Source of the DNA: DASTHG01 sp035491895
GTDB lineage: Bacteria; Gemmatimonadota; Gemmatimonadetes; Gemmatimonadales; GWC2-71-9
Assembly (NCBI GenBank): GCA_035491895.1
Contig: DATJJY010000094.1
Location: 62,001 to 126,000, forward strand
DNA length: 64,000 nt
Direction of reading: 5' to 3'
Positions 8,995-17,828 of the stretch are shown in pieces (position 1 is the stretch's first letter; each line of letters begins with the position of its first letter). The notes below the pieces were generated by a model that made no database searches, was not told where the DNA came from, and saw only the letters and a list, made by a program, of their open reading frames with translations. Made by a program: the position numbers and the translations under genes.

Positions 8995-9815
8995 CCTCCC
9001 GCTGTACCGACTGGAAGCCGTTCGTCGGTGCGCTCGGTCTCGTGATGGTCACGGCGACCCTGGTCTTCGCGCACGACCTGTTTCTCAAGCCCGAGTCGTA
9101 TTTCGTCCCGCCGCAGACCACCGTGCGGATCGCCGTCCTGAACGGCTCGTTCACGGCAAGCGAAGCGTCCGTCACGCCGGACCGGTTGCGCGACCTGAGT
9201 CTCGTCGGCCCCGCAGGGCGGCACGCGCTCTCGCACGACGCCTGGACGCCGGTCGGCGATTCGACATGGCTCACGGTGCAAACCGGCGGCGCCGGCACCT
9301 ACTTGATCGGCGCATCGCTCTTGCCGCGTGCGCTGACGCTCCCCGCCGCTGAATTCAACAGCTACCTGAAAGAGGACGGGATCCCGGACGTCCTGGAAGC
9401 GCGCACGCGCCGGGGAGAGCTGGACCGGCCGGCCCGCGAGCGATACCAGAAGCATGTCAAGACCATCCTCCAGGCCGGCGAACCGCGCGGTGATGCGTTT
9501 GCGACCGTCCTCGGATATCCCGCGGAGATCGTACCGCTCGCCAATCCCTACGGGGCGCGCATCGGTGACACCGTCGCGTTCCGTTGCCTGCTGGACGGGA
9601 AACCGCTGGTGCAGCAGCTCGTGATCGCGGGCGGGGAGCGCGACGGGAAGACGATCGCGGATCGCTCGGTCCGCAGTGATTCGGACGGCCTCGTCCGTTT
9701 CACACTGGAGTCGGCGGGGAAGTGGTACGTGAAATTCATTCACATGGAAGCGGTCGCCCGGGACAGCGTCGACTACGAATCGAAGTGGGCGACGCTCACC
9801 TTCGAGCTGCGCTGA
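8991..9815 (+). CDS. DUF4198 secreted protein
   Basis: This 274-residue protein starts with a hydrophobic export segment (FVGALGLVMVTATLVFAHD) and then the typical DUF4198 opening HDLFLKPESYFVPPQTTVRI. DUF4198 proteins are beta-rich periplasmic proteins that often sit beside nickel or cobalt uptake systems, but their biochemistry is not settled. The GTG start at 8991 is chosen because it overlaps the stop of the His-rich membrane protein as GTGA; upstream codons in frame are shadow of that gene. Its stop is coupled to the next gene through one shared base. A periplasmic partner for the His-rich membrane protein, possibly in metal handling, is the simplest reading. Confidence 0.78.
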   Translation: MTSRCTDWKPFVGALGLVMVTATLVFAHDLFLKPESYFVPPQTTVRIAVLNGSFTASEASVTPDRLRDLSLVGPAGRHALSHDAWTPVGDSTWLTVQTGGAGTYLIGASLLPRALTLPAAEFNSYLKEDGIPDVLEARTRRGELDRPARERYQKHVKTILQAGEPRGDAFATVLGYPAEIVPLANPYGARIGDTVAFRCLLDGKPLVQQLVIAGGERDGKTIADRSVRSDSDGLVRFTLESAGKWYVKFIHMEAVARDSVDYESKWATLTFELR

Positions 9816-10396
9816 TGCCGCGCAGGATTTTCCTGCTGTCGCCCGCTAACTGCAGCGGCAAGCGGGCGGGGTGGTTGCTTCGCGAGGACGGCGGCTCTCC
9901 CCTGGCTCAGCGGTTGCGAGCGGAAGGGGCGACGATCGGCGAAATCTTCACCTTCATGAGCGGGCTGTACTTCCGCGGCAAAATGGCGTATGCCAGGACC
10001 TTCGCCGACCCCAATGCCGGTTACTCCGGCCTTCACGTCATCGTCCCTGGTCTCGGGCTTTGCCCGCCGGATGTCAAGATCGATCTCCCGGGACTGCGCG
10101 CGATCGCGAGGGTTCGAGTCGACCTCGACGATCGTCGCTACGTCGGTCCCCTGCGGCGCGACACCGCCCTCCTCGCGGCGCGCATGGATCCCTCGGATAC
10201 CGTCGTGTTGCTCGGCAGCCTCGCGACGCCCAAATACATCGAGCCGTTGAGGGAGATTCTAGGGGCCCGGCTGTGCTTTCCTGAGGAATTCATCGGGCGG
10301 GGTGATATGAGTCGTGGATCGCTGATGCTGCGGTGTGCCGCGGAGCGACGCGAGCTGACGTACGTCGCGCACGTGCCCGCGGACAGCCCTGCATGA
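9815..10396 (+). CDS. Conserved protein of unknown function next to DNA ligase
   Basis: This is a 193-residue protein without a signal peptide or membrane segments. It begins MPRRIFLLSPANCSGKRAGW, with a short SPANCSGKRA stretch that looks like a conserved nucleotide- or phosphate-binding loop, and has a later VVLLGSLATPKYIEPL segment. I do not recognise the family. The ATG at 9815 shares one base with the upstream stop, and its own stop overlaps the ATG of the DNA ligase gene (ATGA), so it is tightly coupled to the ligase. A nucleic-acid role is possible from context only. Confidence 0.65.
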   Translation: MPRRIFLLSPANCSGKRAGWLLREDGGSPLAQRLRAEGATIGEIFTFMSGLYFRGKMAYARTFADPNAGYSGLHVIVPGLGLCPPDVKIDLPGLRAIARVRVDLDDRRYVGPLRRDTALLAARMDPSDTVVLLGSLATPKYIEPLREILGARLCFPEEFIGRGDMSRGSLMLRCAAERRELTYVAHVPADSPA

Positions 10397-11490
10397 CGAA
10401 AGGCGCCCCCGCCTTTCCCATCGAGCCGCCGATCGAGCCGATGCTGGCGAAGGCGGCGGAGACGATCCCCGAGGCCGGTGTTTTCTTGTTTGAGCCGAAG
10501 TGGGACGGGTTCCGTGCCATCGTGTTCCGCGGCAAGACCGACCTCTACATCCAGAGCCGCGACCTAAAGCCGCTGGACCGCTACTTCCCGGAGGTCCACG
10601 ACACCCTGCTCGAGCAGCTGCCGAAAGGGTGCGTAATCGACGGCGAAATCGTCATCGCCACGTCCGACGGACTCGACTTCGGTCTGCTGCAGATGCGTTT
10701 GCATCCCGCCGCGTCCCGCGTGGCGAAGCTGGCTCAGGCAACGCCGGCGTCGTTCGTCGCGTTCGACGTGCTCGCTGCGCAGGGCAAGAGCACGATGGAC
10801 CTGCCGCAAACCGAACGGCGCGCGCTGCTCGAGAAGATGCTGAGCCAGGCCCGCCCGCCACTGCACGTGACACCGATGACCGATGACCGAAGACTCGCAG
10901 CGCAATGGCTCGAGCAATTCGAAGGTGCCGGCCTCGACGGCGTCGTCGCCAAGCCGGTTGCCGGGACCTACCAACCCGGCAAGCGCGCCATGGTCAAGAT
11001 CAAGCACGTGCGCAGCGCCGATTGCGTTGTGGCCGGCTTCCGCTGGCACAAATCGGGGAAGGACGCGGTGGGCTCGCTGCTGCTCGGGCTGTACGACGCG
11101 CAGCGGCAGCTGCAGCACGTCGGCGTGACGTCGTCGTTCTCGATGGTGGTGCGCAAGCAGCTGGTGAAGGAGCTAGCGCCGCTGCGCAAGAACGCCCTCG
11201 CGCACCATCCGTGGCGTGGCTGGGCCGAGGCGGAGGCGACCGGCCGGATGCCCGGAGGCCAGAGCCGCTGGAGCCAGGGGAAGGATCTGTCGTGGGAGCC
11301 GCTGCGCATCGAGCGCGTGTGCGAAGTGAAGTACGACCACATGGAGGGCGACCGCTTCCGTCACGGCACGACGTTTCTGCGGTGGCGACCCGACAAGGAC
11401 CCGGCCGATTGCCGCTACGACCAGCTCGAGGTCACGCGCCCGTTCGCTCTGAAGAAGGTGTTCGCCGCGAAATCACGACCAGGCCGATAA
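10393..11490 (+). CDS. ATP-dependent DNA ligase (LigC/LigD-ligase type)
   Basis: This 365-residue protein has the adenylation domain with the nucleotidyl motif EPKWDGFR (catalytic Lys36), DGEIVI and further ligase motifs (GLDGVVAKP, then AMVKIKHVRSADCVV), followed by an OB-fold region. It seals nicks using ATP, forming a Lys-AMP intermediate. It lacks polymerase and nuclease domains, so it matches the stand-alone ligase type seen in bacteria with split LigD systems. It converges on the LigD-type polymerase gene, the two 3' ends overlapping by 18 bases. No Ku gene is in the window, so a non-homologous end-joining role is likely but not shown; base-excision repair is the alternative. Confidence 0.9.
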   Translation: MTKGAPAFPIEPPIEPMLAKAAETIPEAGVFLFEPKWDGFRAIVFRGKTDLYIQSRDLKPLDRYFPEVHDTLLEQLPKGCVIDGEIVIATSDGLDFGLLQMRLHPAASRVAKLAQATPASFVAFDVLAAQGKSTMDLPQTERRALLEKMLSQARPPLHVTPMTDDRRLAAQWLEQFEGAGLDGVVAKPVAGTYQPGKRAMVKIKHVRSADCVVAGFRWHKSGKDAVGSLLLGLYDAQRQLQHVGVTSSFSMVVRKQLVKELAPLRKNALAHHPWRGWAEAEATGRMPGGQSRWSQGKDLSWEPLRIERVCEVKYDHMEGDRFRHGTTFLRWRPDKDPADCRYDQLEVTRPFALKKVFAAKSRPGR

Positions 11491-12759
11491 CTCGGGGTCG
11501 TTGGGATCGAGCCGTCCCTGGCGTGGCCGGAGCTTTGCGGGAACGTTCTCCAGGTTGATGCGGATGCGGGTCCACGTCGTGAACCGTCCGCGCATCGAGT
11601 CCACCAGGACGTCTTTCGGTTTGAGATACGCAGCCACCTTGGCGTGACGTTGCTTCCACCGTTTCAGCCCCTCGAGCGCCTCTTTCTTCAGCCGCGATCG
11701 GCCGATTTCGATCAACGGATGCTGCTCCGCCCGAGCCTTCGACGGCTGTACCCGTTTCGGCTCCCCGGGCTGCTTGCGAAAATGGGGCGGCCACGCGGCG
11801 TCGCCCAGTCCCGCGCGCTCGTCCTGCGCCGCCAGCTCGAGTAGCGCGTCGAGTGATCCCGCGTGCGTGTCGATTCCGGCGTGGCGGTCGCCGATCTCGG
11901 CGAAGCGCCGCGGCATCGTGGCAAGGGTGAAGTCGGTGGGATCGCACGTATCCACCTCGTCCCAATCGAGCGGCGCCGACACGCGGGCCTCGGGGGTGGG
12001 TCGCACCGAATAGGCCGAGGCCACCGTGCGGTCCTTGGCGTTCTGGTTGTAGTCGATGAAGACGCCGTGGCGCTCTTCCTTCCACCATTTACTGGTGGCG
12101 AGCTTGGGCGCGCGCCGCTCGACGTCGCGGGCGAGTGCCAGGGCAGCACGGCGCACGTCGCCGAACTCCCAGCGGGGCGCGATGCGCACGACGATGTGCA
12201 TGCCGCGGCTCCCCGAGGTTTTGGGCCAACCGACCAGCCCCACGTCCGAGAGCGCCGCCTGGACCACGCGGGCCACCTGGCGCACCTGGGGCCACTTGAT
12301 CCCGGGGACAGGATCGAGGTCCACGCGCAGCTCGTTCGGGTGATCGAGATCGTCGATGCGCACGGGGTGCGGGTGCAGCTCGAGGCAGGCGAGATTCGCC
12401 ATCCAGGCGAGAGCGGCAGCGTCACGCGGCACGACTTCCTCGGCAGTGCGCCCGGAGGGGAAAGTGAGCGTCACCACCTCGATCCACGGTGGGCGCGACT
12501 CCGGCGCCCGCTTCTGAAAGAAGAACTCCCCTTTGATCCCGTTGGGGTAACGCACCAACACGTTGGGGCGGTCGCCGGCGCCGCGCAGCGCCCCCTCGGC
12601 GACGGCGAGGTAATAGCGCACCAGGTCACGCTTCGAGTACTGGGGCTTCGGGAAGAGCACCTTGTCGGGATTCGTAATCGCGACTTCCCGACCCGACACG
12701 CTGACCAGCTCCTGCTCGCCGGTCGGCGCCTTCGCTCGAGGTTTCGCGGCTCGGGGCAT
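11473..12759 (-). CDS. LigD-type primase-polymerase domain protein
   Basis: This 428-residue stand-alone archaeo-eukaryotic primase-like polymerase corresponds to the polymerase domain of LigD. Metal-binding carboxylates are visible in RVDLDP (Asp147, Asp149) and FIDYNQN (Asp236), with the conserved SGSRGMHI histidine at 188. Such enzymes fill gaps and prefer ribonucleotides during end joining. About 290 residues form the polymerase domain; the C-terminal 130 residues, Lys/Arg-rich and with KQRHAKVAAYLKPKDV, are extra and of unknown role. It is convergent with the ATP-dependent ligase, so ligase and polymerase are encoded as separate proteins on opposite strands. Confidence 0.9.
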   Translation of the reverse strand: MPRAAKPRAKAPTGEQELVSVSGREVAITNPDKVLFPKPQYSKRDLVRYYLAVAEGALRGAGDRPNVLVRYPNGIKGEFFFQKRAPESRPPWIEVVTLTFPSGRTAEEVVPRDAAALAWMANLACLELHPHPVRIDDLDHPNELRVDLDPVPGIKWPQVRQVARVVQAALSDVGLVGWPKTSGSRGMHIVVRIAPRWEFGDVRRAALALARDVERRAPKLATSKWWKEERHGVFIDYNQNAKDRTVASAYSVRPTPEARVSAPLDWDEVDTCDPTDFTLATMPRRFAEIGDRHAGIDTHAGSLDALLELAAQDERAGLGDAAWPPHFRKQPGEPKRVQPSKARAEQHPLIEIGRSRLKKEALEGLKRWKQRHAKVAAYLKPKDVLVDSMRGRFTTWTRIRINLENVPAKLRPRQGRLDPNDPELSAWS

Positions 12760-12780
12760 TCGTGAAAGGATAGCCCATCG

Positions 12781-13410
12781 CTACGGCGAGCGCCCGTAGC
12801 GCAGCAGGACGTTGCCCGACGGGAACGGCTTGGCTTCGAGCAGCTCCAGTCCCACGCTCTTCGGCACCCCGGCAAGGAGCGACCGGCCGTCCCCCAGAAG
12901 CAGGGGGCTGACGATGAACTGATACTCGTCGATCAGCCCGTGCTGCGTCAGCTGTGAAGCGATGGAGCCGCTCCCGAAGATCAACATGCCACCGCCGCCC
13001 CCCGGCTGTTGTTTCATCTTCTCGATCGCCCTCGGGTCGAGCTCGCGCAGCAGGCTCGAGTTGCTCCACGTCACGTCCTTGCGCGTTCTGGAGAACACGA
13101 TCTTCTTCGCCGCATTGATCCAGATCGCCATGCCGCGCATTTCCACGGACCGTTCCGGACCATGGGGACTCGGCGCGGTCCCGGAATTGTCGAGTGCGTG
13201 CGGCCAGAACGATTCGAATTGCTCATAGGTGCGACGGCCGAAGAGAATCGTGCCCGGGTCGGGCCCGTTCCCCATGGCCGCCTGGCGATCGGCATCGGCC
13301 ATGATCGAGCGGTCGAGCTCGGGGTCTTGGACCACCCAACCGAGGCCTCCGTCCGGAGCAGCGAAGTACCCGTCCGCACTCACATGATTGAACGCCACGA
13401 TCCGTCGCAT
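12781..13410 (-). CDS. Dihydrofolate-reductase-like (RibD C-terminal) protein
   Basis: This is a 209-residue protein of the RibD C-terminal/DHFR-like fold (start MRRIVAFNHVSADGYFAAPD, GTILFGRRTYEQFESFWP, and the late glycine-rich FGSGSIASQL cofactor segment). Family members are NAD(P)H-dependent reductases, many of unknown substrate; it is not a housekeeping FolA or RibD. A strong AGGAAGGAG ribosome-binding site precedes the ATG and overlaps the stop of the YCII-related gene just upstream, so the two form one transcription unit. YCII plus DHFR-like pairs are common in soil bacteria, but the role is unclear. Confidence 0.85.
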   Translation of the reverse strand: MRRIVAFNHVSADGYFAAPDGGLGWVVQDPELDRSIMADADRQAAMGNGPDPGTILFGRRTYEQFESFWPHALDNSGTAPSPHGPERSVEMRGMAIWINAAKKIVFSRTRKDVTWSNSSLLRELDPRAIEKMKQQPGGGGGMLIFGSGSIASQLTQHGLIDEYQFIVSPLLLGDGRSLLAGVPKSVGLELLEAKPFPSGNVLLRYGRSP

Positions 13411-13423
13411 GCGTCACTCCTTC

Positions 13424-13786
13424 CTAGTCTCGGGACACAATCGATTGTCCCACGGGGCGAATTTCGATGGCGCCACCGCCCACGACGATCGGGCAGGAGC
13501 GCGACAGCTCGACCGCCTGTGCCAGGTCGCGCGCCTCGACGACGATGAACCCCAGGACCATGTCCTTGGCTTCGGCGTAGGGGCCGTCGCTGAGGACGCC
13601 GTCCTTGCCGCGCACCATATGCCCCGTGGGCTCGAGCGGGAGTCCCGGGCTCTTCAGGTGACCCCTCGTCTCGAGGTCCTTGAACCAGGCCAGCATCGCC
13701 TGGATGCTCTGTTGCGCGCGCTCCGGTCCCATCGCCTCGCGCTGCTCGGCGGCCGACGCTCGAAACAAGTAGACGAATTGGCTCAT
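13424..13786 (-). CDS. YCII-related (DGPF domain) protein
   Basis: This is a 120-residue protein. The central GKDGVLSDGPYAEAKDMVLGF is the DGPF signature of the YCII-related fold, a small ferredoxin-like dimer. I chose the ATG at 13786 (MSQFVYLFRAS) over the further upstream in-frame ATG because GAGGAG lies about nine bases before it and family members begin at this point. It is followed after 13 bases by the DHFR-like gene. Family members often accompany ECF sigma factors; none is present here. The function is not known. Confidence 0.85.
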   Translation of the reverse strand: MSQFVYLFRASAAEQREAMGPERAQQSIQAMLAWFKDLETRGHLKSPGLPLEPTGHMVRGKDGVLSDGPYAEAKDMVLGFIVVEARDLAQAVELSRSCPIVVGGGAIEIRPVGQSIVSRD

Positions 13787-13933
13787 TGTGATGGTCTCCT
13801 CATGAGCTCCCCAGTCGGGCCCGTGTGTTGCTACACGCTTGACGAACGAGCCGTCCTCAGCCGGACAATGGTATGGCACCGGTGGCGGCCCCTTCATTAG
13901 AGGCGCATCTTACTGAGCGTTCTCCCCCATGCA

Positions 13934-16159
13934 ATGATCGACATGTTCTTCTCTCGGCGGGTCGCCACCGCCCTCCTGATCGCCCCTGGTGCGCTCGCGG
14001 CCCAGGATCCCGCCCGCGTTGCCCGGCCGGCGCGCATTGCCTCCGTGCCGCACATCGATGGACGGCTCGACGAAGCGGTGTGGCAGCAGGCAGAGCCCTT
14101 GACCGGCTTCGTGCAGCGGCAGCCCCAGGAGGGAGCGCCGAGCACGGAGCTGACCGAGGTGCGCATCCTCACCGACGGTGAGGCGCTGTACATCGGGGCG
14201 TGGCTGTTCGACCGCGACCCGGCGGCGATCGTCCACGGTGAACGGGTGCGGGACGTCGATCTCACCAACAGCGATTATGTCGCCATCATCTTCGATACGT
14301 TTGCTGACCGGCAAAACGGCTTCGTGTTCGCCACGACGCCGACGGGCATCGAGTACGACGGACAGGTGATCAAGGAGGGGGAGGGCGGCGGAGTGTTTCA
14401 GCAGGGGCAGAGCCGGGCGCAGGCCGGATCGGCCGGTGGGTTCAACCTGAACTGGGACGCGAGCTGGACCGTGGCGACCAGCGTGGACAGCCTGGGGTGG
14501 TATGCGGAGTTCCGGATTCCCTTCGCCACGCTGCGGTACGGTAATGCACGGGAGCAGACCTGGGGCCTCAACGTCGCGCGCGGCATCCGCCGCCGCAACG
14601 AAGAGTCGTTCTGGTCACCCATTCCAATTCAGTACAGCCTCTACCGGGTGTCGCGCGCCGGACACCTCGTCGACCTCGAGGTGCCGCGCCAGCGGATCGC
14701 CACCATCACGCCGTATGTCCTGACGTCGGCACAACACCTCTACTCGCCCGATTCGGTCGCCGCGGTTTGGGACTCGACCAACTTTCCCAACGAGATCGGG
14801 GTGGACGCCAAGCTGGGAATCACGCCGAGTCTCACGCTCGACGCCACCTACAACACCGACTTCGCCCAGGTCGAGGTCGATCAGCAACAGACCAACCTCA
14901 CCCGGTTTCCCTTGTTCTTTCCCGAGAAGCGGCCGTTTTTTCTGGAGAACGCGGGCGTGTTTTCAGCCGGCACGCCACAGGCCGTGGAGATGTTCTTCAG
15001 CCGGCGCATCGGCATCGATACGTTGGGCAACCCCGTTCCCATTGCCGGCGGCGGTCGGTTGACCGGGAAGGTGGCCGGGCTCACGGTGGGAGTGTTGCAG
15101 TTGTTCACGGAGAAGGAAGCAGGAATCCAGCCGGCCAATTCGTATTCCGTCTCACGCGTGTTGAAAGAGTGGGGGAGATCGCGCATCGGCGTGCTCGCGG
15201 TGCACCGCCTCGCCACACGGGACGGCCGCGACCGCAACACCACGCTGGCCGCTGACGGTCGCCTCGCGCTCAGCGACCCGGTGACGCTCGACTGGTGGGT
15301 GGCGAAGACCAGCACACCGGGACGCACTGGCCGGGACGACGCGTTCAGCGGGCGCCTGGGGTTCAAGAACAGCCGGTGGGACAACGGGCTGCGATTCGCG
15401 CAGGTGGGGGAGGATTTCAATCCCGAAGTCGGATTCCTGAGCCGCAGCGGGTACCGGTATTACGAGCCCTCGGTCTTCTACACGATGCCGTTGCAGCACC
15501 GCTACCTGCGCTACTGGCTGCCGCATATCACCTACCGCGGCTACTTCGGTTTCGACGGCAGCGTGCAGTCGGACTGGCTACACCTCGATCTCGGTCAGGC
15601 TGAGCTCAACAACGGCGGACAGATCGGCCCGGAGGTGAACATCTATCGCGAGGGGCTCACGCAGCCGTTCGACATCGCGACCGGGGTGACGCTGCCGGCG
15701 GGCGTTTACCACTGGACCAGTCTGGGGTTCGACTTCGGGACCAACCCGAGTGCGCCGCTGGCGTTTCTGACCAAGATCCAGGCGGGGCAGTTCTACAATG
15801 GGACGCTGTACGGCTGGACCTCGACGACGACGGTGCGGGGATCATCGCTCACCGCGTCGCTGCAATTCGATTACAACCGGGTCCGGCTCGACCAGGGGAA
15901 TTTCGTCCGGTCGCTCGTGGGCATACGCCTGGGATACTTCTTTACGCCGCGGCTGTTCGTTCAGTCGTTGGTGCAATACAACAACCAGGCCGAGGTGTTC
16001 TCGGCGAACATCCGCTTCGGCTGGCTCAACACGGCGGGGACCGGCCTGTTCGTGGTGCTCAAGACCGCCGACACCGCGACCGGTTTCTCTGCCTGGGAGC
16101 GGCCGATTGCGCGGTCGCTCCAAGTCAAATTCACCCGCCAGTTCGGTACCGGCGGTTAG
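13934..16159 (+). CDS. DUF5916 surface protein with CBM9-like domain
   Basis: This 741-residue exported protein has a signal peptide ending ...APGALAAQ and an N-terminal carbohydrate-binding-9-like domain (ASVPHIDGRLDEAVWQQA, then LYIGAWLFDRDP, about 35-220). A DUF5916 domain follows, whose alternating strands (FPLFFPEKRPFFLENAG; long amphipathic beta stretches to the C-terminus) suggest an outer-membrane barrel. Proteins of this family are abundant in Gemmatimonadota and Bacteroidota and are of unknown function; binding of glycans or other extracellular polymers is inferred from the CBM9-like part. It starts a head-to-tail run that leads into a PQQ-like lipoprotein and a Ser/Thr kinase. Confidence 0.82.
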   Translation: MIDMFFSRRVATALLIAPGALAAQDPARVARPARIASVPHIDGRLDEAVWQQAEPLTGFVQRQPQEGAPSTELTEVRILTDGEALYIGAWLFDRDPAAIVHGERVRDVDLTNSDYVAIIFDTFADRQNGFVFATTPTGIEYDGQVIKEGEGGGVFQQGQSRAQAGSAGGFNLNWDASWTVATSVDSLGWYAEFRIPFATLRYGNAREQTWGLNVARGIRRRNEESFWSPIPIQYSLYRVSRAGHLVDLEVPRQRIATITPYVLTSAQHLYSPDSVAAVWDSTNFPNEIGVDAKLGITPSLTLDATYNTDFAQVEVDQQQTNLTRFPLFFPEKRPFFLENAGVFSAGTPQAVEMFFSRRIGIDTLGNPVPIAGGGRLTGKVAGLTVGVLQLFTEKEAGIQPANSYSVSRVLKEWGRSRIGVLAVHRLATRDGRDRNTTLAADGRLALSDPVTLDWWVAKTSTPGRTGRDDAFSGRLGFKNSRWDNGLRFAQVGEDFNPEVGFLSRSGYRYYEPSVFYTMPLQHRYLRYWLPHITYRGYFGFDGSVQSDWLHLDLGQAELNNGGQIGPEVNIYREGLTQPFDIATGVTLPAGVYHWTSLGFDFGTNPSAPLAFLTKIQAGQFYNGTLYGWTSTTTVRGSSLTASLQFDYNRVRLDQGNFVRSLVGIRLGYFFTPRLFVQSLVQYNNQAEVFSANIRFGWLNTAGTGLFVVLKTADTATGFSAWERPIARSLQVKFTRQFGTGG

Positions 16160-16190
16160 TCTGTCGGGCCCGACGCGCTCCCCACCTCGA

Positions 16191-17828
16191 ATGGCCTTGA
16201 ATCGGGTCGTGCTGCGGCTGCTTGCCGTTGCCGGGCTCGCCGCCTGCAAGGACGACGTGACCCAGACCCATCCGCCGAATTCCCAATCCGTGTCGGTGCT
16301 CACGCAGCACAACGACAACACCCGGGCCGGATGGAACGCGCACGAGACCGTGCTGACCACGAGCAACGTGAACCAGCAACGGTTCGGCAAGGTGCTCACG
16401 CTCGCCGTGGACGACCAGGTGTACGCCCAGCCGCTGGTCGTCGGCCACGTCCACATCTCGGGCGGCGACCACAACGTCGTTTATGTCGCCACGGTCAACA
16501 ACACGCTGTACGCGTTCGACGGCGACGACGGCACCCGGTACTGGGTCAAGAACTATTCGGCGCCCGGCATGCGGCCGCCGCGCAATACCGACATGACGGG
16601 GGCCTGTGGCGGCTCGTACGCGGATTTCAGCGGCAACATCGGCATCGTCGGCACGCCCGTGATCGATTCGGTGAGACAAACGCTGTACGTCGTGGCTCGC
16701 AGTACCGACGGCAACGCCTTCGTGCAGCACCTGCACGCCATCAGCATCATCGACGGGAGTGAAGCGTCCGGCAGCCCCATGCCGATCACCGCCACCTATC
16801 CCGGCAACGGTGACGGCAGCGTGAATAACGTGATCACTTTCAACGGGCAAACACAGAACCAGCGACAGGGGCTGACGCTCGTGAACGGCGTCGTGTACGT
16901 GACGTTTTCATCCCATTGCGACTGGGGGCCGTATCACGGCTGGGTCCTCGGTTACGATGCCGTCACCCTGCAGCAGCGCGTAGTCTACAATGCGACTCCC
17001 AACGGGTATGCCGGCGGTATGTGGGAGAGCGGTGCCGGGGTGGCGGCGGATGCCGCGGGCAACCTGTATGTGGTGGCGGGCAACGGTACCGTCGGCGACT
17101 CCGGTGATCCCACGAACCCGACGAATCGTGGGGAGAGCGCCCTGAAGCTCACTCCGTCCGGATCGACTCTGCAGGTCGCAAGCTACTTCACGCCCACCGA
17201 CTACCAGTTTCTCAACGACAACGATGTGGACTACGGCTCCGTGGGTGCGCTGCTGATTCCCAATGCGAACTACTACCTCACCGGCGGCAAGGACGGGAAC
17301 CTGTATCTCCTGAATAAGGACGCCATGGGCGGGTATCAGGCATCCTCCAACCAGGTGCAGCAGGTCGTCCAGCTGACCAGCAGTGAGATGCATTGCCAGC
17401 TGGCCTATTACAAGGGAAGCACTCAGGAATTCGTCTATGTGTGGCCCGAGAACAATCCACTGCGCGCCATCCCGTTCGATCGTGGCACCAACCAGCTCGA
17501 TCGCCAGATCGAGCGTTCCTTCACCCTCGGTGGGCCGACGGGGCACAGCGGGGCCATGCTCACGGTTTCATCGGACGGCTCCAAGGATGGCACGGCGATT
17601 GTCTGGGCATCCTATGCCGTCGCCGGTGATGCGGAACATGACGTCAGCCTCGGCATTCTGCGGGCCTTCGACGCGAATGATATCACCCGGGAGCTCTGGA
17701 GCACGCAGCAGAACGTCAACCGCGACGGACCGGGGATGTATGCCAAATTCGCATCGCCGACGGTCGCCAACGGACACGTGTACCTGCCCACGTTTTCCAA
17801 CCAGGTCGTCGTGTACGGATTGCAATGA
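16191..17828 (+). CDS. PQQ-like beta-propeller lipoprotein
   Basis: This 545-residue protein has a lipoprotein signal (lipobox LAAC, Cys19, followed by KDDVTQ). The body shows repeated propeller blades such as VVYVATVNNTLYAFDGDDG and YLTGGKDGNLYLLNKD, typical of PQQ-binding-like or quinoprotein-type folds without clear PQQ ligands. It is probably anchored in the periplasm or on the outer surface. The start is the ATG at 16191, 31 bases after the DUF5916 stop. Its stop overlaps the ATG of the kinase gene (ATGA), so lipoprotein and kinase are co-translated; a sensory or scaffold role for the kinase is possible but unproved. Confidence 0.8.
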   Translation: MALNRVVLRLLAVAGLAACKDDVTQTHPPNSQSVSVLTQHNDNTRAGWNAHETVLTTSNVNQQRFGKVLTLAVDDQVYAQPLVVGHVHISGGDHNVVYVATVNNTLYAFDGDDGTRYWVKNYSAPGMRPPRNTDMTGACGGSYADFSGNIGIVGTPVIDSVRQTLYVVARSTDGNAFVQHLHAISIIDGSEASGSPMPITATYPGNGDGSVNNVITFNGQTQNQRQGLTLVNGVVYVTFSSHCDWGPYHGWVLGYDAVTLQQRVVYNATPNGYAGGMWESGAGVAADAAGNLYVVAGNGTVGDSGDPTNPTNRGESALKLTPSGSTLQVASYFTPTDYQFLNDNDVDYGSVGALLIPNANYYLTGGKDGNLYLLNKDAMGGYQASSNQVQQVVQLTSSEMHCQLAYYKGSTQEFVYVWPENNPLRAIPFDRGTNQLDRQIERSFTLGGPTGHSGAMLTVSSDGSKDGTAIVWASYAVAGDAEHDVSLGILRAFDANDITRELWSTQQNVNRDGPGMYAKFASPTVANGHVYLPTFSNQVVVYGLQ

